NCBI GenBank assembly: GCA_017871115.1
Contig: JAFCIZ010000006.1
Span: 3,348,001-3,412,000 of the forward strand
Origin: Cunninghamella blakesleeana
Lineage: Eukaryota > Mucoromycota > Mucoromycetes > Mucorales > Cunninghamellaceae
DNA: 64,000 nucleotides
Direction of reading: 5' to 3'
The notes beneath the pieces were generated by a model. The model did not search any database, was not told where the DNA came from, and saw nothing but the letters and a program-made list of their open reading frames with translations. Position numbers and translations under genes: made by a program. Shown piece after piece: positions 8,927 to 20,400 of this stretch (positions within the stretch are counted from its first letter, which is position 1; every line of letters begins with the position of its first letter).

Positions 8927-11900
8927 GATAACAAATCCATTAACAACAATAATAATAATATTAGCAATAATAATCAAAATAATAACAATAACTTTTATAA
9001 AAATAATAAAAACAATATAAAAGATAATAATACAAAAAATAATCAACAAAATATGAATGCAATATTTGATCAACATGAATTATGGGATGAAAATGAATAT
9101 ACACATTATGATGATGAAGATCTTTATGCAGCTAGATTAGACAAACCACCTGCAGTTATACCTTCGTCTTCTAAGACTCCAAAAACAATCAGCAAAGGAA
9201 AACAAAAATTAAATATAAATAATACATCTAAATTAATTGAAGATATTACTGAACAACAATTATCCCAACAAGATATGATTAATGATTATATTATAGATAA
9301 TATTATTGAACCAGAAAATAAAACAAAACGAAAACGACAACCACCATCTCCAGTGCAAATAAACTATAACATAGTAGATGATGTTTTTAAACAAAAAGCT
9401 AATATTGATGTTGGAGATTTAATTAAATCATCACATACTTTACGACGTCAATTATTAACTGCATGTAGACCTAAAAGAAAAGCAACAAAAATAAAAGATC
9501 AAACTGATACAACTGCAACAGACATACCATTAAATACATTAACTAACACAGAACTTACTACAACAGCAGCTTATACAAGTTTAATTATTAATGATAAAAG
9601 AATAAGAGGATTGATTGATAGCGGTGCCTCGAAATCTTGCATGTCAAAATCAATGATGAAATTATTAGGTTTACAAATTGATGCTCCTTCTACTAATATC
9701 TTTATTTTAGGAAATGGTACAAAACAAGCAACTCTTGGAACAATACATGATGTACAAATACAAGTAACACCTGACATTATAATACCTGTTAATATGGAAG
9801 TATTACCTAAATGTCCTGCTCACTTGGTTTTAGGCAACAATTGGTTAAGTCATGCTCAAGCTCTTCTAAATTTTAGAACAAGTACTCTTAAAGTTTTGTA
9901 TAAACATAAATCAGCTGAATTACCGATTACATTTTTAAAAGAAACAGATAAACCTTTAGTTACAATTAAATCAATTAATATTAATTATCAATCTGCAAAC
10001 TCAACACAAGATAATACAACAAAGGATACTAACGAAATAGATAATAATTTTGATACAACAAATAGTGATCTTGAAACAACAACAGACACTGAAACTGATG
10101 ATGATTGGGAACATGATGAATACTCTGATGAAGAAAATTATTATATGGAAGATGACGTTAGAATTAATATTGATCGTAATCAAAATGAAAATAGTTTAAT
10201 TATATCTACTGGTATTCAAGGGATGACCATACCTCCTCATACAAATTGTCAATTCTATGTAAATCCTTCTATGCATACATCTGAACCTATACTTCTTACT
10301 CAAGATGATCAAAATGCTATTGCTAATCCAAACGAATTTACATTAAATTTAATTAATAGATCTGATAATGATATTGATTTACCACCTCATCATATAATTA
10401 GTGAATATTATAATTTAATGAATAATGAATGTGTATTAGAAGCTGATGATCTGAAAGGTTATGATATAGTTGAATCACTTGACATGAATGGACTAACAGA
10501 AGAATTATTCAATATTGATAATATGGATGATGATGAAACACTGGATGAATCTCTTAAAGAAAAACTACAACTTGGAAATATACCTGAAGATTATAAAATT
10601 AAATTTTGGAAACTAATAAATCATTATCAAGATGTTTTTGACTGGAACAATGATAGGATGGGATGTACTACTATGATTGAACATGATATAATTTTACAAG
10701 ATAACACAGTACCCATTAGACATCGACCTTATCGTATGAGTCCAATGGAACAAGAATATTTAAAAAAGGAATTGGATCGACTATGTGAATTGGGAATAAT
10801 TAAGCCTGCTAATACACCTTATACTGCTCCTATTATATTAGTTAAGAAGAAAAATGGCGATTACAGAATGGTAGTAGACTATAGAAAATTAAATGCACAA
10901 ACTAAAGTAGATGCTTACCCATTACCTAGAATTGATGATCTTATTGATGAACTTGGTACTTCAAGTATATTTTCAGCTTTGGATCTTAGGTCAGGATTTC
11001 ACCAAGTACCTCTAAAAAATAATAGTAAAGAACTAACTGGATTCGTCACAAAATTTGGCACTTATCAATATGAAATGCTACCAATGGGTTTAGTTAATAG
11101 TCCTGCAACATTCCAACGGTTAATAGATATATGTTTTAGATCAATGATTAATAGATGTCTAGTAGCCTATATAGATGATTTGAATGTACACTCAAAAAGT
11201 ATAGAACAACATTTAATAGATTTAGAAGAATTATTCAAATGTGCTCGTAAAGGTGGACTACTTTTTAATATAGAAAAATGTGTCTTCTTTAAAAATGAAT
11301 TAAAATTCCTGGGATATATAATAACACAAGATGGAATAAAAACAGATCCAGCAAAAATAGAAAAAGTAAAAGATTTTCCTCAACCGATAACAGTTAAACA
11401 AACCAGAGGATTTATTGGACTAGCTTCTTATTACAGGCGATTCATACAAAATTTTGCAGCAATAGCAAGACCTTTACACGATGTTACAAAAACAAAAAAT
11501 AAATCACCTTGGACTGAAACAACAACAAAATCGTTTGAACTTTTAAAACAAAAATTAACAGAAGCACCAATTCTTAAAAGGGCTGATTTTAATAAACCAT
11601 TTATAATTGTATGTGATGCATCTATGGAAGGATTAGGCTGTGTACTCTCACAATTGGATGATGACAATCAAGAACATCCAGTAGTATATGCAAGCCGAGG
11701 TTTAAAGCAAAGTGAACAAAATTATAGTGCAACTAAACTAGAATGTCTGGCTCTCATATGGAGTTTACAAACCTTTAGACCATATCTTTTAGGAAAAAAG
11801 TTTACAGTCCTTTCTGATCATTCTCCTTTACGATGGCTAATAAAAGCACCTAAACCTACTGGTATGGTGGCAAGATGGATTACTTACTTGGCTGATTATG

Positions 11901-11971
11901 ATTTTGAAATACAGTATCGTAGTGGGAAAAAACAACAGTCTGCAGATTTTCTTTCAAGACTTGGGTATTAA
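8885..11971 (+). CDS. pol: Element B: protease-RT-RNase H polyprotein
   Basis: The ORF is entered by -1 frameshifting, so translation continues from the slippery site rather than from an ATG. An Asn-rich leader of about 60 residues (numbered from the TTG at 8915) is followed by a basic linker, then the aspartic protease (LIDSGAS, catalytic D235), reverse transcriptase with YIDD at residues 752-755, and RNase H beginning near VCDAS (D901). It ends ADFLSRLGY, where most gypsy pol proteins continue into integrase. It should mature Gag and copy element RNA into cDNA. All catalytic motifs are present and the ORF is uninterrupted. Confidence 0.93.
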   Translation, partial: LDRAIASNGQLEVPDNKSINNNNNNISNNNQNNNNNFYKNNKNNIKDNNTKNNQQNMNAIFDQHELWDENEYTHYDDEDLYAARLDKPPAVIPSSSKTPKTISKGKQKLNINNTSKLIEDITEQQLSQQDMINDYIIDNIIEPENKTKRKRQPPSPVQINYNIVDDVFKQKANIDVGDLIKSSHTLRRQLLTACRPKRKATKIKDQTDTTATDIPLNTLTNTELTTTAAYTSLIINDKRIRGLIDSGASKSCMSKSMMKLLGLQIDAPSTNIFILGNGTKQATLGTIHDVQIQVTPDIIIPVNMEVLPKCPAHLVLGNNWLSHAQALLNFRTSTLKVLYKHKSAELPITFLKETDKPLVTIKSININYQSANSTQDNTTKDTNEIDNNFDTTNSDLETTTDTETDDDWEHDEYSDEENYYMEDDVRINIDRNQNENSLIISTGIQGMTIPPHTNCQFYVNPSMHTSEPILLTQDDQNAIANPNEFTLNLINRSDNDIDLPPHHIISEYYNLMNNECVLEADDLKGYDIVESLDMNGLTEELFNIDNMDDDETLDESLKEKLQLGNIPEDYKIKFWKLINHYQDVFDWNNDRMGCTTMIEHDIILQDNTVPIRHRPYRMSPMEQEYLKKELDRLCELGIIKPANTPYTAPIILVKKKNGDYRMVVDYRKLNAQTKVDAYPLPRIDDLIDELGTSSIFSALDLRSGFHQVPLKNNSKELTGFVTKFGTYQYEMLPMGLVNSPATFQRLIDICFRSMINRCLVAYIDDLNVHSKSIEQHLIDLEELFKCARKGGLLFNIEKCVFFKNELKFLGYIITQDGIKTDPAKIEKVKDFPQPITVKQTRGFIGLASYYRRFIQNFAAIARPLHDVTKTKNKSPWTETTTKSFELLKQKLTEAPILKRADFNKPFIIVCDASMEGLGCVLSQLDDDNQEHPVVYASRGLKQSEQNYSATKLECLALIWSLQTFRPYLLGKKFTVLSDHSPLRWLIKAPKPTGMVARWITYLADYDFEIQYRSGKKQQSADFLSRLGY

Positions 11972-12577
11972 AAATAATAATAATAATAATATTTAAAAAA
12001 AAAAAAAAAAAGAATTATTATAAATTATATTTTTAATATACGTCCAAGGGAAATTGAAGACGATAAAAGCTAGACAAATATTAACATAACAATTTATTAT
12101 ATTACAATTATTTTACAAAAGACAACATTCTACAACAGTTATTATTATTTCAACAACACATACAACAAAAAGTTATATTTTACAATAGTTATATTATTTA
12201 TTTACAACAGACATTTTATTTATTTACAACAATTATTTTTACTTTATACAACAATTATTTATATTACAACAAATCTTTTATAACAGTTATTTAACAAACA
12301 ATTATTTCAACAATATCAAAATTAAAAAAAAAAAAAACAAACACACACACAAAAAAATATATATATATATATATATATCATTATTATTTGTCCAAAGGTG
12401 ATTGAAGACATTAAAAGCTATATCCAAACCAACAAAATACATAATTATTACAACATAAATAACACTTATTAAATTATATTATTAAAATAACTTACAACAA
12501 AGCCTAAACAACAAATCTAACAACAATAATAAAAACAACAAATATATATAATTATACTTAAAAAAAAAAAAAAAAAA
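11972..12577 (+). other. Element B: pol-integrase spacer
   Basis: This 606-bp non-coding spacer has two copies of the hairpin motif, at 12041 (CGTC paired with GACG) and about 12389 (TGTC paired with GACA). It also has an (AT)n run near 12357-12378, many CAACAATTATT repeats and A tracts. Eighteen A precede the integrase ATG. Confidence 0.8.
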
Positions 12578-13897
12578 ATGGACCAACAAACTATAGATAA
12601 ATTAAAAGAATATCTTACTACATTAAAAATACCTGAAAACACAACAGCAAAAATGAAAAGATACTTACAACGTAATTCACACAACTTTATCATTCGCAAT
12701 AATAAATTATATAAGTTTAATATTTATCACCAAACCTTAAGACAAGTATTAAATAAACAAGAAGCCATAGAAGCACTTTATATGTATCATCAACATCCTT
12801 TAGGTGGTCATATAGGTTATCACAATACTTTATATAAACTATCTATAAGATATTATTGGGATGGCATGGCAAAAGATATACAAATATATATAAAAAAATG
12901 TCCAAGATGTCAATCAACTGGTTCAAGAAAGTTAAATGAATTCTTATATCCAATACCTGTCAAGTCAAAACCTTTTGAACAATGGGGATTAGACGTTAAA
13001 CATGTTCCCACATCTAAAGGCGGTTATAGATATATTATTGCAGGAATAGATTATTTAACAAAATGGGTAGAAGCGCGTGCGCTACGTTATCAAACTACAT
13101 CCGAAGTTGCTTTGTTTATTTATGAAGAAATAATATGTCGGCATGGTACTCCTCATTTAATTATAACCGACAATGGTAAACCATTTATCAGTGACCTTAT
13201 AAAGAAAGTTTGCTATCAATATAATATTCATCACAACACAATCTCAGTTGGAAATTCTCAAGCCAATGGATTAATTGAAAAATTTAATTCTACACTTGGG
13301 TCTATTATAAAAAAGGTAACTTCCACGGAAAAATCAATATGGGACCAATATCTACCATCAGTTCTATTTGCTTATCGTTCAATCAGACAGGCATCTACTC
13401 AACAATCACCATTCTTTTTAACTTACGGATATAATGTTAAAACCCCGTTCGATCAACATGACAAACCTATAGATTTTAATTCTTATAATTTTGATACACA
13501 ATTAAAATTACGTACAAATAAGGAAATTATATCACTCAATCAGATAAGATCGACAGCTGCAAAAATGATAGAAAAATCTCAAGAAAACCAAAAACGGGCT
13601 ATTGATAAAAAGGTTTTAAACAGTAATAGAGAATGGAAACCAGCATTTAGAATTGGGGATATAGTAACTTTATATACTGGTATAAAATCAAATTCTTGGT
13701 CTGGTAAGATTTCCGATATGTGGCAAGGAAAATATACAATACATCAATCACTTGGAAAAGGCACGTATATAATAAAATCCTTGGATACAACAAGAACAAA
13801 ATTAAGAAGAATACACGGAAACAGACTAAAAATATTGCAATTACCAGATGTATATTGGAATAATCACGTAAATAAAACCTATGGATTGGACATATAA
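12578..13897 (+). CDS. int: Element B: stand-alone integrase
   Basis: This 439-aa integrase has H78, H82, C108 and C111 in the zinc-binding domain and D139, D198 and E234 in the catalytic core. The GPY/F-like module lies in the last 90 residues. It starts MDQQTIDKLK directly after the A tract. The length equals that of A, C and D exactly. It needs its own start, or processing from another RNA, because the spacer upstream has stops in all frames. Confidence 0.94.
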   Translation: MDQQTIDKLKEYLTTLKIPENTTAKMKRYLQRNSHNFIIRNNKLYKFNIYHQTLRQVLNKQEAIEALYMYHQHPLGGHIGYHNTLYKLSIRYYWDGMAKDIQIYIKKCPRCQSTGSRKLNEFLYPIPVKSKPFEQWGLDVKHVPTSKGGYRYIIAGIDYLTKWVEARALRYQTTSEVALFIYEEIICRHGTPHLIITDNGKPFISDLIKKVCYQYNIHHNTISVGNSQANGLIEKFNSTLGSIIKKVTSTEKSIWDQYLPSVLFAYRSIRQASTQQSPFFLTYGYNVKTPFDQHDKPIDFNSYNFDTQLKLRTNKEIISLNQIRSTAAKMIEKSQENQKRAIDKKVLNSNREWKPAFRIGDIVTLYTGIKSNSWSGKISDMWQGKYTIHQSLGKGTYIIKSLDTTRTKLRRIHGNRLKILQLPDVYWNNHVNKTYGLDI

Positions 13898-14257
13898 AAA
13901 AAAAAAAAAAAAAGAGATAATAATGAAATATATAAATATAATTAATAATGAAATTTAAAATATTAATTCACGTATTTACCCGAAGAAGAATTTATATAAT
14001 AACTACATTAAAATAATATACATAAAAGATAAACATAAACCAAAAAAAAAAAAAAAAGGAAGAACCAAAAAGATGATTACAAAAAAAAAAAAAAAAGAAG
14101 TATATTTTTCAAACTACGAAAAAAAGAAAAAATATATATATATATAAAAAAAAAAAAAAAGAAAAAACTTTCATTCACATATTCACATTTTCTTTTGAAA
14201 ATCTTTTAACAATACAAAAACACTTATTTTAATAATACAAAAATATATTTTTATAAA
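13898..14257 (+). other. Element B: integrase-ORF4 spacer
   Basis: This A-rich non-coding gap has repeated A12-A18 tracts, an (AT)n run near 14132-14145 and pyrimidine-rich patches. No ORF and no GTCC-GAAGAC motif is seen. Confidence 0.6.
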
Positions 14258-14716
14258 ATGGATATGCCAATTAATACCGAACGGGTTCCTTTGGACGAAG
14301 ATAATCTTTATGACGAAACTTTACAAGCCCTCACGGAATTTGACTCACTTAATGAAGAAGACTCATACAAGACGTTTATTAAGTTTATCTATCCTATATA
14401 TGTCAATGATTATGAAAAAATAAAGAAGTTAAAAGTGAAGATGCAAACTACCTTCTCCAAGCAACTTAGTCCAGTTGTTGTTCGGTTTGTACATACAAAG
14501 CTCCAACCTCCTGCTACTAAAGAAGAACTCATTGCGTATAAGATGGAAAGATCAAAGCTTGTAAATTATTTGCTCTCTGGTTTAGGTAACTCTAAATTCA
14601 ATAAAATATTTGCAAGAAATGTTAATAAGAATGATCTTTGGAGCCAAGTGGGATTTAATAAAGATGGAGGTCCATCTTTTGTTGGCGTTGGGGGTGTTAG
14701 CAATAACGCTCTCTGA
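14258..14716 (+). CDS. Element B: ORF4, unknown retrotransposon protein
   Basis: This 152-aa protein has unknown function. Blocks shared with A and D are the VPLDED and LYDE start region, a helical FIKFIYPIYVND stretch, a basic central helix, an N-rich region ending NKNDLW, and FVGVGGV near the C-terminus. There is no signal peptide or membrane segment. The last seven codons, including the stop, are LTR sequence: the 3' LTR begins inside the GGTGTT codons. The G-rich tract GTTGGGGG just before the LTR is the likely second-strand primer, so coding and priming functions overlap here. Confidence 0.82.
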   Translation: MDMPINTERVPLDEDNLYDETLQALTEFDSLNEEDSYKTFIKFIYPIYVNDYEKIKKLKVKMQTTFSKQLSPVVVRFVHTKLQPPATKEELIAYKMERSKLVNYLLSGLGNSKFNKIFARNVNKNDLWSQVGFNKDGGPSFVGVGGVSNNAL

Positions 14717-15460
14717 TTTTTCTTTCCTTTTTTGGATTGGCTTTGTGCTACTGGTGCAAAAACACCAAGGTGCAAAAACACCAAGGTGCAAAAACACCAA
14801 GGTGCAAAAACACCAAGGTGCAAAAACACCAAGGTGCAAAAACACCAAAGGTGCAAAAACACCAAAGGTGCAAAAACACCAAGGTGCTTTTGTTCCTTAC
14901 CCGATCCTTATAAATTTTAATTTTTTTTTTAAATATAAATAGAACCAATTTTTCTCTCTTTCTTTCTTTTAAAATTGTCAAATTTTTATAATAAATTATT
15001 ATCTATTAAATAATTATTGAACTTGTCCACTTTATAAATCATATTTTATAATTTTAACTTATTTTACTTATAACTCATTCAAGTTACTGAATTTATCTAT
15101 TTTTTATAACAACCCATATTATTTTATTTTACATTTTTATATTTATTTACTTAAATATTTTTCAACCACTCAAATTTAAATTACTTTTTTTAAATTTTCT
15201 TATTATATTTATTTTATATTGCGGTTACTGAAATCTCTCTTTAATCCTGCAATTATATTACACCTTTTAAAATTTTTATTTTTTTATTTCTTTATTTTTA
15301 CTTTATTTTATTTTATTTTTTTATTCCTTTATATTAAGTCGTTCTACTTATAAAACAGGAACTGGTGCTCACTGGAATTATATTATACATATCAAATATT
15401 ACTTATAATACTCATTCCTCATTTCAACAAAATAAATCTTAAACAAAAACCCACACAACA
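14695..15460 (+). repeat. Element B: 3' LTR
   Basis: This is the partner of the 6917-7682 LTR: same 766-bp length, same eight minisatellite units, same ends. It is followed by CTAC, matching the sequence before the 5' LTR. Confidence 0.94.
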
Positions 15461-15486
15461 CTACTTATAAAACAAGATACTGGTGC
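15461..15486 (+). other. Landing-pad fragment between B and C
   Basis: These 26 bp begin CTACTTATAAAACAAG and end ACTGGTGC. They match the TATA region found inside every LTR here and belong to the older LTR F. They carry the right-hand CTAC duplication of B and the left-hand GTGC duplication of C. Confidence 0.85.
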
Positions 15487-16255
15487 TGTTAGCAATAACG
15501 CTCTCTGATTTTTCTTTCCTTTTTTGGATTGGCTTTGTGCTACTGGTGCAAAAACACCAAGGTGCAAAAACACCAAGGTGCAAAAACACCAAGGTGCAAA
15601 AACACCAAGGTGCAAAAACACCAAGGTGCAAAAACACCAAAGGTGCAAAAACACCAAAGGTACAAAAACACCAAGGTGCTTTTGTTCCTTACCCGATCCT
15701 TATAAATTTTAATTTTTTTTTTTTAAATATAAATAGAACCAATTTTTCTCTCTTTCTTTCTTTTAAATTGTCAAATTTTTATAATAAATTATTATCTATT
15801 AAATAATTATTGAACTTGTCCACTTTATAAATCATATTTTATAATTTTAACTTATTTTACTTATAACTCATTCAAGTTACTGAATTTATCTATTTTTTAT
15901 AACAACCCATATTATTTTATTTTACATTTTTATATTTATTTACTTAAATATTTTTCAACCACTCAAATTTAAATTACTTTTTTTAAATTTTCTTATTATA
16001 TTTATTTTACATTGCGGTTACTGAAATCTCTCTTTAATCCTGCAATTATATTACACCTTTTAAAATTTTTATTTTTTTATTTCTTTATTTTTTACTTTAT
16101 TTTATTTTATTTTTTTATTCCTTTATATTAAGTCGTTCTACTTATAAAACAGGAACTGGTGCTCACTGGAATTATATTATACATATCAAATATTACTTAT
16201 AATACTCATTCCTCATTTCAAAAAAAATAAATCTTAAACAAAAACCCACACAACA
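15487..16255 (+). repeat. Element C: 5' LTR
   Basis: The LTR runs from TGTTAGCAATAACG to CACACAACA with eight minisatellite units, the last bearing the GGTAC variant. The CTAC plus TTATAAAAC promoter-like block lies near 16138-16150. Confidence 0.92.
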
Positions 16256-16259
16256 TATT

Positions 16260-16271
16260 TGGTGCTCACTG
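16260..16271 (+). other. Element C: primer binding site
   Basis: TGGTGCTCACTG follows the LTR by TATT and continues GCGGGG. The extended form is shared with element D, while B has one change. Confidence 0.75.
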
Positions 16272-16381
16272 GCGGGGATCTTTTCTACAAGCTTATACTT
16301 TCAATAACTACTGGGAAAGATATTCATTCTATATAAACTACTAAAAAACAATCAAGCAAACTGAAAATAATTAATTATAGG

Positions 16382-17461
16382 ATGTCTTACGATTATACCG
16401 TGTTGGCTCAAAAACAACCATTCATGGACTTCAAACCTCAACTTATTCCTTTTTCTGGTGGTGAACGTGAAGACTTCCGTCACTTCAGACAAATTTTAGA
16501 AACATTCTTGGAACTCTCTAATAATACTACAGATAGTAGAAAACTTGCTATATTGAAAATACAAGTTAGAAAATCGGCTAAAACTTATTTAGATTCGCTC
16601 AAAGATCAACTTCAAGATAATTTAACTTTTGATGTAGCGATGGATGCTTTAGAAGAAAAGTTTGTAACTCCAGAACTACTTGAATCTTATAAGTTAATTC
16701 TTAATGATATGCGTCAAGGTACTGATGAACATCCACGTGATTTTTATTCAAGGTTACAAGAAGTTGCGCGATTAGCAAAAAAAGATGACAAAGACATTGT
16801 ATTGATGCGTTTTCGTTATGGATTATTACCTGCCATCAGTAAACATTGTATTGAACATGGATCCATTACCGAACAACAATGGTTGAAGTATGCAGAATCA
16901 TGGTGGAATGCTAATAAAACTTATGGTATTACTCATAATTATTCTAGTACTGATGTACAATTGAACAATTATCCACTTGGAAATGTAGATTCTTTTACAA
17001 TGATGGATTCTAGTCAACGTGTCATGGATTCTAAATCGTCTATTCATTCTGATCCAGTTGTAACATTATTAGAACGTTTAGTTACTAATATGGAAACCAT
17101 GGAAAAGAAAATGAATGATAGAATGGAACAATTGAATCAATCGACAAAGAAACCTCTTAAAAATGATAACCTTACCAGTGATGATATTGTTAAAATAGTA
17201 CGAAATGAACTATCGAAATCTAATAGAAGTAATAACTATAATAATTACCATGGACCTCATAATTATGGACCATATAAAAATAACTATGGATCAAGACGTT
17301 ACAACAATCAACAATATAATCAAGATAATAATTATGACAATAATAATCATAATTATTTATCTAACCAACAACAACATCAACAACAATATTCACAGCAGCA
17401 AAATACTCAACAATTAAACAATCAACAACAATATAATCAACAAAATCAATCAAAAAACTAG
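16382..17461 (+). CDS. gag: Element C: Gag
   Basis: This 359-aa capsid-type protein is identical in sequence to the element B Gag. It has the same Retrotrans_gag region, Asn/Gln-rich tail and lack of a CCHC knuckle. Identity here, with several substitutions in pol, fits very recent common ancestry or gene conversion between the neighbouring copies. It ends in the same AAC TAG frameshift context. Confidence 0.93.
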   Translation: MSYDYTVLAQKQPFMDFKPQLIPFSGGEREDFRHFRQILETFLELSNNTTDSRKLAILKIQVRKSAKTYLDSLKDQLQDNLTFDVAMDALEEKFVTPELLESYKLILNDMRQGTDEHPRDFYSRLQEVARLAKKDDKDIVLMRFRYGLLPAISKHCIEHGSITEQQWLKYAESWWNANKTYGITHNYSSTDVQLNNYPLGNVDSFTMMDSSQRVMDSKSSIHSDPVVTLLERLVTNMETMEKKMNDRMEQLNQSTKKPLKNDNLTSDDIVKIVRNELSKSNRSNNYNNYHGPHNYGPYKNNYGSRRYNNQQYNQDNNYDNNNHNYLSNQQQHQQQYSQQQNTQQLNNQQQYNQQNQSKN

Positions 17462-17499
17462 ACAGGGCAATTGCATCTAATGGTCAATTGGAAGTCCCT
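17452..17499 (+). promoter_or_regulatory. Element C: -1 frameshift signal
   Basis: A AAA AAC (17452-17458) is followed by TAG, a 5-nt spacer and the same AGGG/CCCT and CAATTG/CAATTG stem as in B. The gag and pol frames differ by -1. Confidence 0.85.
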
Positions 17500-20400
17500 G
17501 ATAACAAATCCATTAACAACAATAATAATAATATTAGCAATAATAATCAAAATAATAACAATAACTTTTATAAAAATAATAAAAACAATATAAAAGATAA
17601 TAATACAAAAAATAATCAACAAAATATGAATGCAATATTTGATCAACATGAATTATGGGATGAAAATGAATATACACATTATGATGATGAAGATCTTTAT
17701 GCAGCCAGATTAGACAAACCACCTGCAGTTATACCTTCATCTTCTAAGACTCCAAAAACAATCAACAAAGGAAAACAAAAATTAAATATAAATAATACAT
17801 CTAAATTAATTGAAGATATTACTGAACAACAGCTATCTCAACAAGACATGATTAATGATTATATTATGGATAATACTATTGAACCAGAAAATAAAACAAA
17901 ACGTAAACGACAACCACCATCTCCAGTGCAAATAAACTATAACATAGTAGATGATGTTTTTAAACAAAAAGCCAATATTGATGTTGGAGATTTAATTAAA
18001 TCATCACATACTTTACGACGTCAATTATTAACTGCATGTAGACCTAAAAGAAAAGCAACAAAAATAAAAGATCAAACCGATACAACTGCAACAGACATAC
18101 CATTAAATACATTAACTAACACAGAACTTACTACAACAGCAGCTTATACAAGTTTAATTATTAATGATAAAAGAATAAGAGGATTGATTGATAGCGGTGC
18201 CTCGAAATCTTGCATGTCAAAATCAATGATGAAATTATTAGGTTTACAAATTGATGCTCCTTCTACTAATATCTTTATTTTAGGAAATGGTACAAAACAA
18301 GCAACTCTTGGAACAATACATGATGTACAAATACAAGTAACACCTGACATTATAATACCTGTTAATATGGAAGTATTACCTAAATGTCCTGCTCACTTGG
18401 TTTTAGGCAATAATTGGTTAAGTCATGCTCAAGCTCTTCTTAATTTTAGGACAAGTACTCTTAAAGTTTTGTATAAACATAAATCAGCTGAATTACCAAT
18501 TACATTTTTAAAAGAAACAGATAAGCCGTTAGTTACAATTAAATCAATTAATATTAAATATCAATCTGCAAACTCAACACAAGATAATACAACAAAGGAT
18601 ACTAACGAAATAGATAATAATTTTGATACAACAAATAGTGATCTTGAAACAACAACAGACACTGAAACTGATGATGATTGGGAACATGATGAATACTCTG
18701 ATGAAGAAAATTATTATATGGAAGATGACGTTAGAATTAATATTGATCGTAATCAAAATGAAAATAGTTTAATTATATCTACTGGTATTCAAGGGATGAC
18801 CATACCTCCTCATACAAATTGTCAATTCTATGTAAATCCTTCTATGCATACATCTGAACCTATACTTCTTACTCAAGATGATCAAAATGCTATTGCTAAT
18901 CCAAACGAATTTACATTAAATTTAATTAATAGATCTGATAATGATATTGATTTACCACCTCATCATATAATTAGTGAATATTATAATTTAATGAATAATG
19001 AATGTGTATTAGAAGCTGATGATCTGAAAGGTTATGATATAGTTGAATCACTTGACATGAATGGATTAACAGAAGAATTATTTAATATTGATAATATGGA
19101 TGATGATGAAACACTGGATGAATCTCTTAAAGAAAAACTACAACTTGGAAATATACCTGAAGATTATAAAATTAAATTTTGGAAACTAATAAATCATTAT
19201 CAAGATGTTTTTGACTGGAACAATGATAGAATGGGATGTACTACTATGATTGAACATGAAATAATTTTACAAGATAATACAGTACCCATTAGACATCGAC
19301 CTTATGGTATGAGTCCAATGGAACAAGAATATTTAAAAAAGGAATTGGATCGACTATGTGAATTGGGAATAATTAAGCCTGCTAATACACCTTATACTGC
19401 TCCTATTATATTAGTTAAGAAGAAAAATGGCGATTACAGAATGGTAGTAGACTATAGAAAATTAAATGCACAAACTAAAGTAGATGCTTACCCATTACCT
19501 AGAATTGATGATCTTATTGATGAACTTGGTACTTCAAGTATATTTTCAGCTTTAGATCTTAGGTCAGGATTTCACCAAGTACCTTTAAAAAATAATAGTA
19601 AAGAATTAACTGGATTCGTCACAAAATTTGGCACCTATCAATATGAAATGCTACCAATGGGTTTAGTTAATAGTCCTGCAACATTCCAACGGTTAATAGA
19701 TATATGTTTTAGATCAATGATTAATAGATGTCTAGTAGCCTATATAGATGATTTGAATGTACACTCAAAAAGTATAGAACAACACTTATTAGATTTAGAA
19801 GAATTATTCAAATGTGCTCGTAAAGGTGGACTACTTTTTAATATAGAAAAATGTGTCTTCTTTAAAAATGAATTAAAATTCCTGGGATATATAATAACGC
19901 AAGATGGAATAAAAACAGATCCAGCAAAAATAGAAAAAGTAAAAGATTTTCCTCAACCGACAACAGTTAAGCAAATCAGGGGATTTATTGGACTAGCTTC
20001 TTATTACAGACGATTCATACAAAATTTTGCAGCAATAGCAAGACCTTTACATGACGTAACAAAAACAAAAAATAAATCACCATGGACTGAAATAACAACA
20101 AAATCATTTGAACTTTTAAAACAAAAACTAACAGAAGCACCGATTCTTAAAAGGGCTGATTTTAATAAATCATTTATAATTGTATGTGATGCATCTATGG
20201 AAGGATTAGGCTGTGTACTCACACAATTGGATGATGACAATCAAGAACATCCAGTAGTATATGCAAGCCGAGGTTTAAAGCAAAGTGAACAAAATTATAG
20301 TGCAACTAAACTAGAATGTCTGGCTCTCATATGGAGTTTACAAACTTTTAGACCATATCTTTTAGGAAAAAAGTTTACAGTCCTTTCTGATCATTCTCCT

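Larger units (their letters stand above)
6917..15460 (+). mobile_element. Element B: complete Ty3/gypsy retrotransposon
   Basis: This 8544-bp element has two 766-bp LTRs (6917-7682 and 14695-15460) that look identical by eye, a primer binding site, and four intact ORFs: gag, protease-RT-RNase H, integrase and ORF4. It is bounded by CTAC duplications (6913-6916 and 15461-15464). Equal LTRs and intact ORFs point to a recent insertion that may still be active. Its gag is identical at protein level to that of element C, and pol and integrase are nearly so. Confidence 0.95.

Noticed and set aside
11972..12577. The pol-integrase spacer as an intron
   Set aside because: No strong donor lies at the RNase H end, no AG lies between the A tract and the integrase ATG, and the MDQQ start is conserved. 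RNA data could still revive the idea.
14258..14716. ORF4 as an envelope protein
   Set aside because: No signal peptide, no membrane segment and no cysteine pattern; the position alone is not enough.
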